Shown here in pieces: positions 24,343 through 33,400 of a DNA stretch of 64,000 nt. The stretch covers positions 241,322-305,321 of the forward strand of contig NZ_RKIJ01000011.1 in NCBI RefSeq assembly GCF_003752595.1. Direction: 5' to 3'. The position numbers and the translations under genes were made by a program. The DNA comes from Cellulomonas sp. PhB143 (lineage in GTDB: Bacteria; Actinomycetota; Actinomycetes; Actinomycetales; Cellulomonadaceae). The notes beneath the pieces were generated by a model. The model saw only the letters and a list, made by a program, of their open reading frames with translations. It did not search any database and had not been told where the DNA came from. Within the stretch, counting starts at the first letter, position 1; each line of letters begins with the position of its first letter.

Positions 24343-24807
24343 ATGAGCACGGTCTGGCTCGACGCCGACCAGCAGCTCGCGTGGCGGCGCTACCTGGAGG
24401 GCCGGGCCCGGCTGCACGACGCGATCGGCCGCGAGCACGACGCGCACCTGAGCGTCTCCCTGGAGGAGTACGAGGTGCTCGTCCGCCTCTCCGAGTCGCC
24501 CACGGAGTCGGTGCGCATGTCCTCGCTCGCGGACGGGCTGGCGCACTCGCGCAGCCGCACCACCCACACGGTGCGGCGCATGGAGGACCGCGGGCTCGTG
24601 CGGCGCGGGCCGGTCCCCGGCGACCGGCGCGGTGTCCTGTGCACGCTGACGGAGGAGGGCCGGCGCACGCTGGTCGCCGAGGCGCCGGCCCACGTCGCCG
24701 CCGTGCGCCGCTACCTCGTCGACGTGCTCACCCCGGACCAGCTGCGGACGCTGGGCGAGGCCATGGACGCGGTCACCGCCCGGTGCCGCGAGGACGGGGT
24801 CTGCTGA
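24343..24807 (+). CDS. MarR-family transcriptional regulator
   Basis: 154 residues, dimeric winged helix. Typical elements: SLEEYEVLVRLSESP, MSSLADGLAHSRSRTTHTVRRMEDRGLVRR (recognition helix) and the wing GDRRGVLCTLTEEGRRTL. ATG 24343 follows GCGGAGG. It probably controls the divergent yceI through the GTTGAA/TTCAAC site. No cysteine suggesting OhrR-type peroxide sensing is found in the N-terminal helix, so the signal is unknown. Confidence 0.9.
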   Translation: MSTVWLDADQQLAWRRYLEGRARLHDAIGREHDAHLSVSLEEYEVLVRLSESPTESVRMSSLADGLAHSRSRTTHTVRRMEDRGLVRRGPVPGDRRGVLCTLTEEGRRTLVAEAPAHVAAVRRYLVDVLTPDQLRTLGEAMDAVTARCREDGVC

Positions 24808-24870
24808 GCGGTCTGCGCAGGCGTCCGTCGAACGTCCCCGGCCGCCCCGAGTGTTTGGGACACTGGTGGC

Positions 24871-25521
24871 ATGGTCACCACGACGGTCCACCTCATGCGC
24901 CACGGCGAGGTGCACAACCCGGACGGCATCCTCTACGGGCGCATCCCCGGCTACCACCTCTCCGAGCGCGGTCGCGCCATGGCGCAGCGCGTCGCCGAGC
25001 ACGTCGCCGACCCGGCGAACGGGTTCGACGTCGCCGCGGTGGTCGCCTCGCCCCTGCAGCGCGCGCAGGAGACCGCGACGCCGGTCGCGGAGGCGCTCGG
25101 GGCCGAGCTCGGCACGGACGAGCGGCTGATCGAGGCGGGCAACCACTTCGAGGGCATGACCTTCGGCGTCGGCGACGGCTCCCTGCGCCACCCCGAGCAC
25201 TGGCGCTACCTGTGGAACCCGCTGCGCCCGTCGTGGGGTGAGCCGTACACCGCGCAGGTCGCGCGCATGGCCGCCGCCGTCAAGGACGCGCGGCGCGCCC
25301 ACGAGGGGCGCGAGGTCCTGCTCGTCAGCCACCAGCTCCCGGTGTGGGTCACGCGCCTGAGCATCGAGGGCCGGCGCCTGTGGCACGACCCGCGCAGGCG
25401 CCAGTGCTCGCTCGCCTCGCTGACCTCGCTGCGCTTCGAGGACGGCCGGTTCGTCGGCCTCAGCTACACCGAGCCGGCTGCCGACCTGCTGCCCGGCGCG
25501 GCCCGGACCGCGGGAGCCTGA
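24871..25521 (+). CDS. Histidine phosphatase family protein (phosphoglycerate mutase-like)
   Basis: 216 residues. The catalytic motif LMRHGEVHNPDGILYGR lies right at the N-terminus; second-half features are ASPLQRAQETATPVAEALG, LIEAGNHFEGMTFG and VLLVSHQLPVWVTRL with the second catalytic His. In many actinobacteria this phosphatase precedes the cytochrome c biogenesis operon, as here. ATG 24871 has GACACT six bases upstream and no ribosome binding site, possibly leaderless. Substrate unknown. Confidence 0.9.
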   Translation: MVTTTVHLMRHGEVHNPDGILYGRIPGYHLSERGRAMAQRVAEHVADPANGFDVAAVVASPLQRAQETATPVAEALGAELGTDERLIEAGNHFEGMTFGVGDGSLRHPEHWRYLWNPLRPSWGEPYTAQVARMAAAVKDARRAHEGREVLLVSHQLPVWVTRLSIEGRRLWHDPRRRQCSLASLTSLRFEDGRFVGLSYTEPAADLLPGAARTAGA

Positions 25522-25596
25522 GGGGTGCGTCACACGCACCCCCGCGGGGCCCGGGTTTCTCAGCACGCGCCCAGGAACGTCGGAGAGCCTGCACGC

Positions 25597-26226
25597 ATGA
25601 CCCGAGCCGCCGGCACCCCTGCGCGCCGCGGTGCCTCGCGTGCCCGTGGTGCGGCCGTGCTCGGCCTCCTCGGCGCCGGGCTGCTGCTCGCCGGGTGCAC
25701 CCAGGACTCGGGCGTGACCGGCGGGGGCGGCAGCGACGTCGTCGGGCAGGGCTACGTCTCCGGTGACGGCTCGGTGCGCACCTGGGAGCCCGACGACCGC
25801 TCGGACCCGGTCGAGCTCTCCGGCACGGACTTCGACGGCGACCCGGTCGACGTCGCGGACCACCGCGGGCAGGTCGTGGTCCTCAACACCTGGTACGCGA
25901 GCTGCGCACCCTGCCGCGCCGAGGCGCCGACGCTCGTCGCGCTCGCGAAGGACCGCGGCGACGACGTCCAGGTCATCGGCATCAACGGGGTGGACGACGC
26001 CGGGGCGGCCCAGGCCTTCGAGCGCACCTTCGCCGTGCCCTACCCCTCGATCGCGGACACCGACGGCAGCGCCGTCGCGACCCTGCAGGGCACCGTCCCG
26101 CTGCAGGCCGTGCCGACGAGCGTCGTCCTCGACCAGGACGGTCGCGTCGCCGCGCGCGTGATCGGTGAGGCCGAGGCGTCCACGCTCGACTCGCTGGTCG
26201 ACGACGTCCTCGCCGAGGACTCCTGA
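25597..26226 (+). CDS. TlpA/ResA-type thiol-disulfide reductase, lipoprotein
   Basis: 209 residues. Signal peptide with lipobox LLAGC (Cys34), so anchored outside the membrane. The thioredoxin fold carries the active site Cys103-Ala-Pro-Cys106 in NTWYASCAPCRAEAPTL, followed by the cis-proline region AVPTSVVLDQDGRV. It should reduce the CxxCH cysteines of apocytochrome c, receiving electrons from the CcdA homologue 2 bp downstream. ATG 25597 with CGGAGAG upstream. Confidence 0.93.
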   Translation: MTRAAGTPARRGASRARGAAVLGLLGAGLLLAGCTQDSGVTGGGGSDVVGQGYVSGDGSVRTWEPDDRSDPVELSGTDFDGDPVDVADHRGQVVVLNTWYASCAPCRAEAPTLVALAKDRGDDVQVIGINGVDDAGAAQAFERTFAVPYPSIADTDGSAVATLQGTVPLQAVPTSVVLDQDGRVAARVIGEAEASTLDSLVDDVLAEDS

Positions 26227-26228
26227 TC

Positions 26229-27020
26229 GTGGGCGGCGACCTCGCGGCGACCGCGTACTCCGGCAGCCTCCTCCTCGCGGTGCCCGTGGCGCTGCTCGCC
26301 GGCCTCGTCTCCTTCGCCTCGCCGTGCGTGCTGCCGCTGGTGCCCGGCTACCTCGGGTACGTCGGCGGCATGGCGGGCGCCAGCGCGGTCCCCGCGACCG
26401 CCGGCGCCCCCGGCGCGGGCGCACCAGCCCCCTCGCGCGCGTCGCGGCGGCGCGTCGTGGGCGGCGTCGCGCTGTTCGTCGCCGGGTTCGCCGTCGTCTT
26501 CGTCGCGCTGACCGTGGTGGCGGGCGCTGCCGGCTCCCGGCTCCTCGCCCACCAGGATGCGATCCTGCGGGTGCTCGGCGTCGTCGTGCTGGTCATGGGA
26601 CTGGTGTTCATGGGCGCCTTCGGGTTCCTGCAGCGTGAGCGCCGGTTCCACGTCGCGCCGCGCGCGGGCCTGTGGGGCGCGCCCGTGCTGGGCTTCGTCT
26701 TCGGCCTCGGCTGGGCGCCGTGCATCGGCCCGACGCTCGCGGCCGTCATGGCCCTCTCGCTCGACGGCGGGTCGGTGGGCCGGGGGGCGGTCCTCGGGCT
26801 CGCGTACAGCCTCGGCCTCGGGCTGCCCTTCCTCGCCATCGCGCTCGGGCTCGAGTCCTCGCAGCGGATGGTCGCGTTCATGCGCCGGCACCGGGTCGCG
26901 ATCATGCGCACCGGCGGCGCCCTCCTCGTGGTGCTCGGCCTGCTGCTCGTCACCGGCGTGTGGCAGTCCTGGAGCGCCCAGATGGCCGGCTGGGTCGGCG
27001 GATTCGAGCCGGTGATCTGA
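26229..27020 (+). CDS. ccdA: Cytochrome c biogenesis transmembrane protein CcdA
   Basis: 263 residues with six predicted transmembrane helices. The conserved cysteines are in VSFASPCVLPLVPGYLGYVGG and FGLGWAPCIGPTLAAVM, which shuttle electrons from cytoplasmic thioredoxin to the extracytoplasmic TlpA protein. GTG start 26229, 2 bp after tlpA; its stop overlaps the resB start (TGATG). Part of the tlpA-ccdA-resB-ccsB system II operon. Confidence 0.95.
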   Translation: MGGDLAATAYSGSLLLAVPVALLAGLVSFASPCVLPLVPGYLGYVGGMAGASAVPATAGAPGAGAPAPSRASRRRVVGGVALFVAGFAVVFVALTVVAGAAGSRLLAHQDAILRVLGVVVLVMGLVFMGAFGFLQRERRFHVAPRAGLWGAPVLGFVFGLGWAPCIGPTLAAVMALSLDGGSVGRGAVLGLAYSLGLGLPFLAIALGLESSQRMVAFMRRHRVAIMRTGGALLVVLGLLLVTGVWQSWSAQMAGWVGGFEPVI

Positions 27021-28768
27021 TGGCCAGGACCGACGACACGACGGAGTCCAGGGGCTATCGCCCCGAGGGCGTCGACGACGTCTTCACCGAGGGTCGCGGC
27101 GCGGGCGCGAGCGACACCCCGCCCGCCGCGCCGAAGAGCGGCCCGGCGCTGCCCGCGCTCGGCGTGCGCGGCACCCTGCGCTGGACGTGGCGCCAGCTGA
27201 CGAGCATGCGCGTCGCGCTCATGCTGCTCATGCTCCTCGCGGCGGCCGCCGTGCCGGGCTCGGTGCTGCCGCAGCGGCGGCTCGACGCGGGCGCCGTGCA
27301 GCGCTACCTCGACGACCACGCGACCCTCGGGCCGTGGCTCGACCGGCTCGGGTTCTTTGAGGTGTACTCCTCGGTCTGGTTCTCGGCGATCTACATCCTG
27401 CTGTTCGTCTCGCTCGTCGGGTGCATCCTGCCGCGCACCGGCGCGCACCTGAAGCAGCTGCGGGCCCGGCCGCCGCGCACCCCGCGGCGGTTCGACCGCT
27501 TCCCCGCGCGGGCCGAGGCCACGACCGACGCGGGCGTCGACGAGGTGGTGGGCGCCGCCGTCGGGCACCTGCGCGGGCGGCTGCGCTGGCTGCCGAGGTT
27601 CCGGGTGGTCGCCGAGGCGCCGTCGGGCACGCCCGAAGCGCCAGTGCGCACGGTCGCCGCCGAGCGCGGCTACCTGCGCGAGACGGGCAACCTCGTCTTC
27701 CACCTCGCCCTGGTGGGCCTGCTCGTGTCCGTGGCGACCGGGCAGCTCCTGCACTACCGCGGTCAGGCGATCCTCACGGAGGGGCGCGGTTTCGCGAACG
27801 CCGTCGTCGACTACGACTCGTTCGAGAACGGCAAGCTCTTCCGCCCCAGCACGCTCGTGCCGTTCACCATGCGCCTGGACTCCTTCGACGCGAAGTTCAC
27901 CGCGGAGGCCCAGCCGCGCGACTTCACGGCGCACGTGACCGTCACCGAGCCCGGCGAGGACCCGGTGAAGGAGCAGATCAAGGTCAACCACCCCCTCACC
28001 GAGGGCGGGGCGAAGGTGTACCTGCAGGGCAACGGCTTCGCGCCGTCGGTCACGGTGCGCGACGCCGACGGCCAGGTCGCGTTCTCCGGACCGGTGCCGT
28101 TCGTGCCGCAGGACAACGTCTACACCTCCCGCGGGGTGATCAAGGTCCCGGACGTCTCGCCGGGGCTCGACCAGCTCGGGTTCGTGGGGTTCCTCCTGCC
28201 GACGGCGGAGATCAGCGACGCCGGCGCGCTCTCGCTCTACCCGCAGCCGTACAACCCGCGGCTCGTGCTCGACGTGTACTCCGGGGACCTGGGCCTGGAC
28301 GACGGCGTCCCGCAGAACGTCTACCGGCTCGACACCGACAAGATGACCGCGGCGACGGACAAGGACGGCAAGCGCGTCTCGCTGATCCTCCAGCCGGGCC
28401 AGACCGTCAAGCTCCCCGACGGGAAGGGGACGATGACGTTCGACTCCCTCCCGCGGTACGTGGGCCTGGACCTGCGCTACGACCCGTCGCTGGTGTGGGT
28501 GCTGACCTTCGCGCTCACGGCACTCGGCGGGCTCATCCTGTCGCTGTTCGTCCCGCGCCGCCGCGTCTGGCTGCGCGTGACGGGCGGGGCCGGACCCGAC
28601 GGGCGTACCGTGATCACGGTCGCCGGGCTCGCGCGGCACGACGACGCCGGCCTGCAGAACGAGGTCGACTCGCTCGTCGCGGCGCTCCCCGGAGCGTCCG
28701 ACCCGCCGGGTGCCCCCGAGGAGCCCGCACCACCCGCAGAGCAGGAACGAGGAGAGAGCGACCGATGA
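27020..28768 (+). CDS. resB: Cytochrome c biogenesis protein ResB
   Basis: 582 residues. A charged cytoplasmic N-terminus (about 55 residues) is followed by transmembrane helices (MRVALMLLMLLAAAAVPGSVLPQR; VWFSAIYILLFVSLVGCILPR), a third helix near LVFHLALVGLLVSVATGQLL, a large extracytoplasmic domain and a last helix near LTFALTALGGLILSLFVPRRR. The length and topology match ResB/Ccs1, which with CcsB transports heme and attaches it to apocytochrome c. Starts within the ccdA stop codon; ends overlapping ccsB (ATGA). Confidence 0.94.
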   Translation: MARTDDTTESRGYRPEGVDDVFTEGRGAGASDTPPAAPKSGPALPALGVRGTLRWTWRQLTSMRVALMLLMLLAAAAVPGSVLPQRRLDAGAVQRYLDDHATLGPWLDRLGFFEVYSSVWFSAIYILLFVSLVGCILPRTGAHLKQLRARPPRTPRRFDRFPARAEATTDAGVDEVVGAAVGHLRGRLRWLPRFRVVAEAPSGTPEAPVRTVAAERGYLRETGNLVFHLALVGLLVSVATGQLLHYRGQAILTEGRGFANAVVDYDSFENGKLFRPSTLVPFTMRLDSFDAKFTAEAQPRDFTAHVTVTEPGEDPVKEQIKVNHPLTEGGAKVYLQGNGFAPSVTVRDADGQVAFSGPVPFVPQDNVYTSRGVIKVPDVSPGLDQLGFVGFLLPTAEISDAGALSLYPQPYNPRLVLDVYSGDLGLDDGVPQNVYRLDTDKMTAATDKDGKRVSLILQPGQTVKLPDGKGTMTFDSLPRYVGLDLRYDPSLVWVLTFALTALGGLILSLFVPRRRVWLRVTGGAGPDGRTVITVAGLARHDDAGLQNEVDSLVAALPGASDPPGAPEEPAPPAEQERGESDR

Positions 28769-29844
28769 CGTCTGACCTGAGCACGATGCTCGTCTGGGGT
28801 GCCGCGACAGCGCTCGCTATCGCGCTCGTCTCGTTCGCGTGGGATCTCGCGGCCCTCTCGGGTCGCGTGGTCGAGGCGCGCGACGCCGCCCGGGCCGCCA
28901 CCCTTGATGCCACGCAGAAGGGCGCACCCGTGCCCGCCGGTGCGAAGACCTCCGACGCCGCGCTCGCCGCGGGGGCCGGCGGGGGTTCCGTGGCCGTGCG
29001 CGCGAAGGCGCCCGCCGCGCCGGCCAGGTCGGACGGGCCGGGGCTGCCCGCGGCGCCCGACGGCGGGCGCCGGCGCTCACGCGCCGCCGGCATCGCGATG
29101 GCCACGACCACGCTCGCGTGGGCCTTCCTGCTGGTGGCGATCGTCGTGCGCGGCATCGAGGCCGGGCGCGCGCCATGGGCGAACATGTACGAGTTCACGC
29201 TCGTCGGCTCGTTCGTCGCGCTCAGCGTCTTCCTCGGCGTGAACCTGCGGCGCGACGTCCGGTTCCTCGGCGTCTTCGTCACCGGGCTCGCGACGCTGTT
29301 CCTCGTCTTCGCCCAGGTGCGCCTCTACGTCGTGGCCGAGGGCGTGCAGCCGGCGCTGCAGTCGTACTGGCTCGTGATCCACGTCGGTGTCGCCCTCACC
29401 GCGACCGGCATCTTCACGGTCGCCTTCGTCACGTCCGTGCTCCAGCTCCTGCGCGACTCGCGGGACAACGGCTCGGCCGTGCTGAACCGGCGCGGGTGGG
29501 CGTGGCTCGACACGACGCCGGGGGCGACGCAGCTCGAGGTGCTCAGCTTCCGGCTCAACGCCGTCGCGTTCGTGCTCTGGACGTTCACGGTGATCGGCGG
29601 CGCCATCTGGGCCGAGCACGCGTGGGGCCGCTACTGGGGCTGGGACCCCAAGGAGGTCTGGAGCTTCGTCGTCTGGGTCGTCTTCGCCGCCTACCTGCAC
29701 GCGCGCACGACGCGCGGCTGGTCCGGCCGCCGGGCCGCCTACTTCGTGATCGTCGGGTACGCGTGCGTGCTGTTCAACTTCACGGGCGTCAACCTGATCT
29801 TCAACGGTCTGCACTCGTACGCGGGGCTCCCGCAGGACAACTGA
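28765..29844 (+). CDS. ccsB: Cytochrome c biogenesis protein CcsB (heme handling)
   Basis: 359 residues, multi-spanning. The heme-binding WWD-type motif is [28 protein letters not shown], with further conserved histidines in [15 protein letters not shown] and near GLHSYAG. A low-complexity insert of about 75 residues rich in Ala, Gly and Pro (about residues 40-112) separates the first helix from the rest and is longer than in most homologues. Last gene of the system II operon; a GCGGGC/GCCCG hairpin follows at 29847-29862. Confidence 0.95.
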   Translation: MTSDLSTMLVWGAATALAIALVSFAWDLAALSGRVVEARDAARAATLDATQKGAPVPAGAKTSDAALAAGAGGGSVAVRAKAPAAPARSDGPGLPAAPDGGRRRSRAAGIAMATTTLAWAFLLVAIVVRGIEAGRAPWANMYEFTLVGSFVALSVFLGVNLRRDVRFLGVFVTGLATLFLVFAQVRLYVVAEGVQPALQSYWLVIHVGVALTATGIFTVAFVTSVLQLLRDSRDNGSAVLNRRGWAWLDTTPGATQLEVLSFRLNAVAFVLWTFTVIGGAIWAEHAWGRYWGWDPKEVWSFVVWVVFAAYLHARTTRGWSGRRAAYFVIVGYACVLFNFTGVNLIFNGLHSYAGLPQDN

Positions 29845-29846
29845 GC

Positions 29847-29862
29847 GGGCCCTTCGCCCGGG
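29847..29862. terminator. Short hairpin after ccsB
   Basis: CGGGC-CCTTC-GCCCG directly after the ccsB stop, and just past the 3' end of the convergent gene at 29873. Weak stem; terminator role is tentative. Confidence 0.4.
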
Positions 29863-29872
29863 CGCCGGCCCG

Positions 29873-30301
29873 TCAGCGGGGCTCGGCGCCGGGGTCCTGC
29901 GGGGCGTCGTCGTCGCCCGGGTCGGCCGGTCCCTCGGGGCCGGGCGTGCCCGACGCCTCGTCGCCGCCCTGCGCGCGGCGCCGGCGCTCCTGGTCCAGCT
30001 TCCAGAGGAAGTCCGGGTCGTCGTCCGGCGCGACCGGGCGCCCGCCGCGTCGGGGCCGACGGCCGCCGGGACGCGTGCCCGGGGTGCCCGACGCCGGGTA
30101 TCCGGGCCCGGCGACGCGGGCCGACCGGCTGCGCCGGGAGACGATCCACGCGAGCGGGCCGAACAGCGGCAGCACGACGATGAGCACGTACCACAACCCC
30201 TTGGGGATCCCGCCGCGCTGCTGCTCGTCGCTGTCGGCGCAGTCTGCGAGGGCGTAGACGGCGAGGCCGACCAGGACGAGGACGAACAGCACGCGGAGCA
30301 T
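29873..30301 (-). CDS. PLD-nuclease-N-terminal-domain membrane protein (PLDc_N type)
   Basis: 142 residues. Two closely spaced hydrophobic helices ([21 protein letters not shown] and [21 protein letters not shown]) separated by a short charged loop, the layout of PLDc_N proteins, then a basic, Pro/Gly-rich cytoplasmic tail of about 85 residues including [17 protein letters not shown]. Function of the family is unknown. ATG 30301 with TATCCT six bases upstream. Confidence 0.8.
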   Translation of the reverse strand: MLRVLFVLVLVGLAVYALADCADSDEQQRGGIPKGLWYVLIVVLPLFGPLAWIVSRRSRSARVAGPGYPASGTPGTRPGGRRPRRGGRPVAPDDDPDFLWKLDQERRRRAQGGDEASGTPGPEGPADPGDDDAPQDPGAEPR

Positions 30302-30307
30302 CCTTCC

Positions 30308-30313
30308 AGGATA
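30308..30313 (-). promoter_or_regulatory. -10 box for the PLDc_N gene
   Basis: Minus-strand TATCCT, six bases (GGAAGG, which could also act as a ribosome binding site on a longer mRNA), then ATG. Confidence 0.5.
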
Positions 30314-30405
30314 TGCGCCCGGGGGCTCGGTGGTTCCTCCGCCGGTTGGCGGACGGCTGACGGGGATGTGACGGGACGGGACGCGGGACCGTCGTGGTCC
30401 GCTGG

Positions 30406-30435
30406 TTGTCAATGTCTGCCTGGGGCGCGTACCTT
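30406..30435 (+). promoter_or_regulatory. Sigma70-like promoter of the RHS gene
   Basis: -35 TTGTCA (30406-30411), 18-bp spacer, -10 TACCTT (30430-30435). Transcription would begin near 30442, before either candidate start codon of the RHS gene. Confidence 0.65.
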
Positions 30436-30466
30436 TTGCTCACCATCGCGATCCGAGGCCTCTCGT

Positions 30467-33400
30467 GTGAGCGCTCTGGGGCCCGCCTTGTGGTGTGGGT
30501 TCTGGTTGTGCGTGTCACCCGCCGGGGGTGCCGTAGGGATTGTGAAGGGGTGCGCCCGATGGGTGTGGTCTCTGCTGTGTTTGGTGTGCCCGGCTCCGGA
30601 TGCGGTGACCGCGTCGGTCAATGCCCGGTTGGCGGGGGAGCGGGTGGAGAACCTCGCTGCGCGGACGACGGATTCATCGACGTTCGCGTTGCCGGACGGG
30701 ACATGGCAGACGTCGTCGGCGACGGGTCCGGTGTGGGTGCGTGCGGGTGGGGACGGTACGTCGTTGGACGACTGGGCTGCGCAGGACTCGACGCTGGTCC
30801 AAGGGACGGACGGGTCGTATGCGCCGGTCGCTCAGGCGGGTGCGATCAGGGTCTCGGGTGCCACGACGGCTGTTGGTGGGGCGTCGGTGGTGGCCTCGTT
30901 CACGGACCCGGGCACGGGCGTGATGTCGCAGCTGACGTATCCGGGTGACCTTCCTGCGCCGACGGTCGAGGGTCCTCGGGCGACGTTCGCGGACGTGCAG
31001 CCGGGCGTGGACATGGTCGTGGATGTGACCGGGACCGGGGTCGAGCAGTTCTTCGTGATCGCCGACCGGCCGGTAGATCCTGCGGCCGTGGAGCTGTCGA
31101 CGACCGTCAAGGCGACGGGCAAGGCTGCGGCGTCGTCGAAGGTCGTCGCGAAGGAGTCCGACCCGTCCGACGGTGATGTGGCCCGGCTCGTCACCAGCGA
31201 TGGTGAGCGGGTTGCGGGCGTCACGCAGCCGATGATGTGGGATGCGAGGTACGACCAGACCTTGGCGAACCCGGTGACGGTGGCGTTCGACTCGGCGGCG
31301 CAGCCGGGTCTGTGGACCGGCACGGCGCAGGGCCGGGCCCAGACCCGGGCGGCGGAGTCGGCCGCGGCACCGGTATCCGCCGGAGTGGACGTGGCGGACG
31401 CGATGGGTGCGGAGGTGCCGGTCGCGACGGAGGTGAGCGCGAAGGGCGCGGCGGCGCGGATCGATCTGACGTCGGCCGGCGCCGGCGAGCACGGTGGCCA
31501 GGGCGCGGCGAGTGTCGCGGACTACTTGGCCGATCCGGGCACTGTGTTCCCGGTGGTGGTCGACCCGTCGGTCTCGCTCGCGGTGTCGTTCGACACCTAT
31601 GTGCAGTCGAGCGCGTCGACGCCGAAGTATTCAGATGGTGAGCTTCGGTTGGGGACCTATGACGGGGGTACGACGAAGGCACGGTCGTTCATCCATGTGC
31701 ATGTCGACCCGATCGTGGGTACGAAGGTCTCTTCTGCGACGTTGAAGCTGTGGCAGAACCACTCTTACTCGTGCAGCGCACGGCAGTGGGACGTGTGGTC
31801 CTCGGCGATCGCGTCGACCTCGACGGTGTGGTCGAACCAGCCGGCGTTGGTGAACAAGTGGGCGTCGTCGTCGTCGACGATGGGGTACTCGTCCTCGTGT
31901 GCTGCTGGGTGGTCGAGCGTGTCGATCACGTCCCTGGCGCAGGCGTGGGCGGACAACGGGGGCAGCTCTCACGCGATGGCGCTGCGGGCCACGGACGAGA
32001 CCGACTCCTACGGGTGGAAGATCTTCAACTCCGCGGACGCCTCGTCCGGCAAGCCGACGGTGACCGTCACGTACAACTCATACCCGAAGACGCCGAGCAC
32101 GACGCGTCACGCGTCGGGGCAGTACGTGTGGTACCCGAACTCCTCGGATCCTGACCGGGTGCTGTACGTCAAGACGACCAAGCCATCGTTCTATGCGACG
32201 GTCTCGGACGCTGACGGGGGCAACGTGCGTGGGCTGTTCGACGTCCTGGACGGCACGAGCCTGGTCTGGAACAAGGTCGCGGGTGCGTCGGTGGCCTCTG
32301 GTGGCGTCTCGACGGTCGGTACGGGCGGCGCGGCGCTGACCAACGGCCGGTCCTACACGGCGCGGGTGTGGGCCAGTGACGGGTCGCTGACGTCGAAGTC
32401 GTCGGCGGCGATCAGCCCGTTCACGGTCGATACGTCCAGGCCGTCGGCGCCGGGTGTGGCCTCGAGCGCCTTCGCGAACGGTGCTTGGACGGATCCGGCT
32501 CCGGCGTCGAACACGTTCACCCTGACCGGGGGGAACCCAGACGTAGTCGGGTTCCAGGAGCTCGTCGACGACGACACCGACTGGCGTGACCTCGCGGTGT
32601 CCTCGGGATTGGGGACCTCGACGCCGAAGGCGACGTGGAAGTGGACCCCGACCGGATCGCACAAGGTGCAGTTCCGCACCGTGGACAGGGCGGGGTGGAC
32701 CTCGGCGGCGACGGCGTTCACGTTCGGGTCGGGTGGGGCGGGTCTGTCGTCCCCGGTGGACGGGACCAAGACCACCGACAAGCTCACCGTGAAGGCTGCG
32801 GGGCCTGCGGACGCGAACGGGACCGCGACCGCGACCGCGTACTACCGGGTGGCGGGCGGCGCGGCAGGTGCCGGCGACGGCTCCGTGAACGGATCGACCG
32901 CCGGGTGGAGCGCGATCGACGGTTCGGCGGTGACGTTTGCCAAGGACACGGCGGTCTCCTACTCCAAGGCGGTCTCTGCGGGGCAGATCGCGGCGGCCGC
33001 GAGCAACGACCGGCGCACCCTGCAGCTGCAGGTCCAGGTCTGTATCACCTACTCCTCGGGGACGACGAAGTGCACGTGGAACGCGGCGGCGGACGCGAAG
33101 AACAAGCCGACCGTCACCCGGATCCCATCGGCGTTCGGCGAGGACTACCCGGTCGCGGACGCGGGGCCGGGACAGGTGGCACTGTGGACCGGTGAGTTCC
33201 AGACGAGCGAGACCGACGCGGACGTGCCCGGGTACTCGGGAAACCTGTCGATCTCGCGCACGTACTCCTCCCTGGCCGGGGCCGACGCGGACTCGGTGTT
33301 CGGGCCGGGCTGGACGGCGTCGTTCGACGGGGCAGACGTAGGAATGGGCGGCTGGGACGTGGTGGACAACACCACGGTCGACGGCACCGTCGCCCTGATC

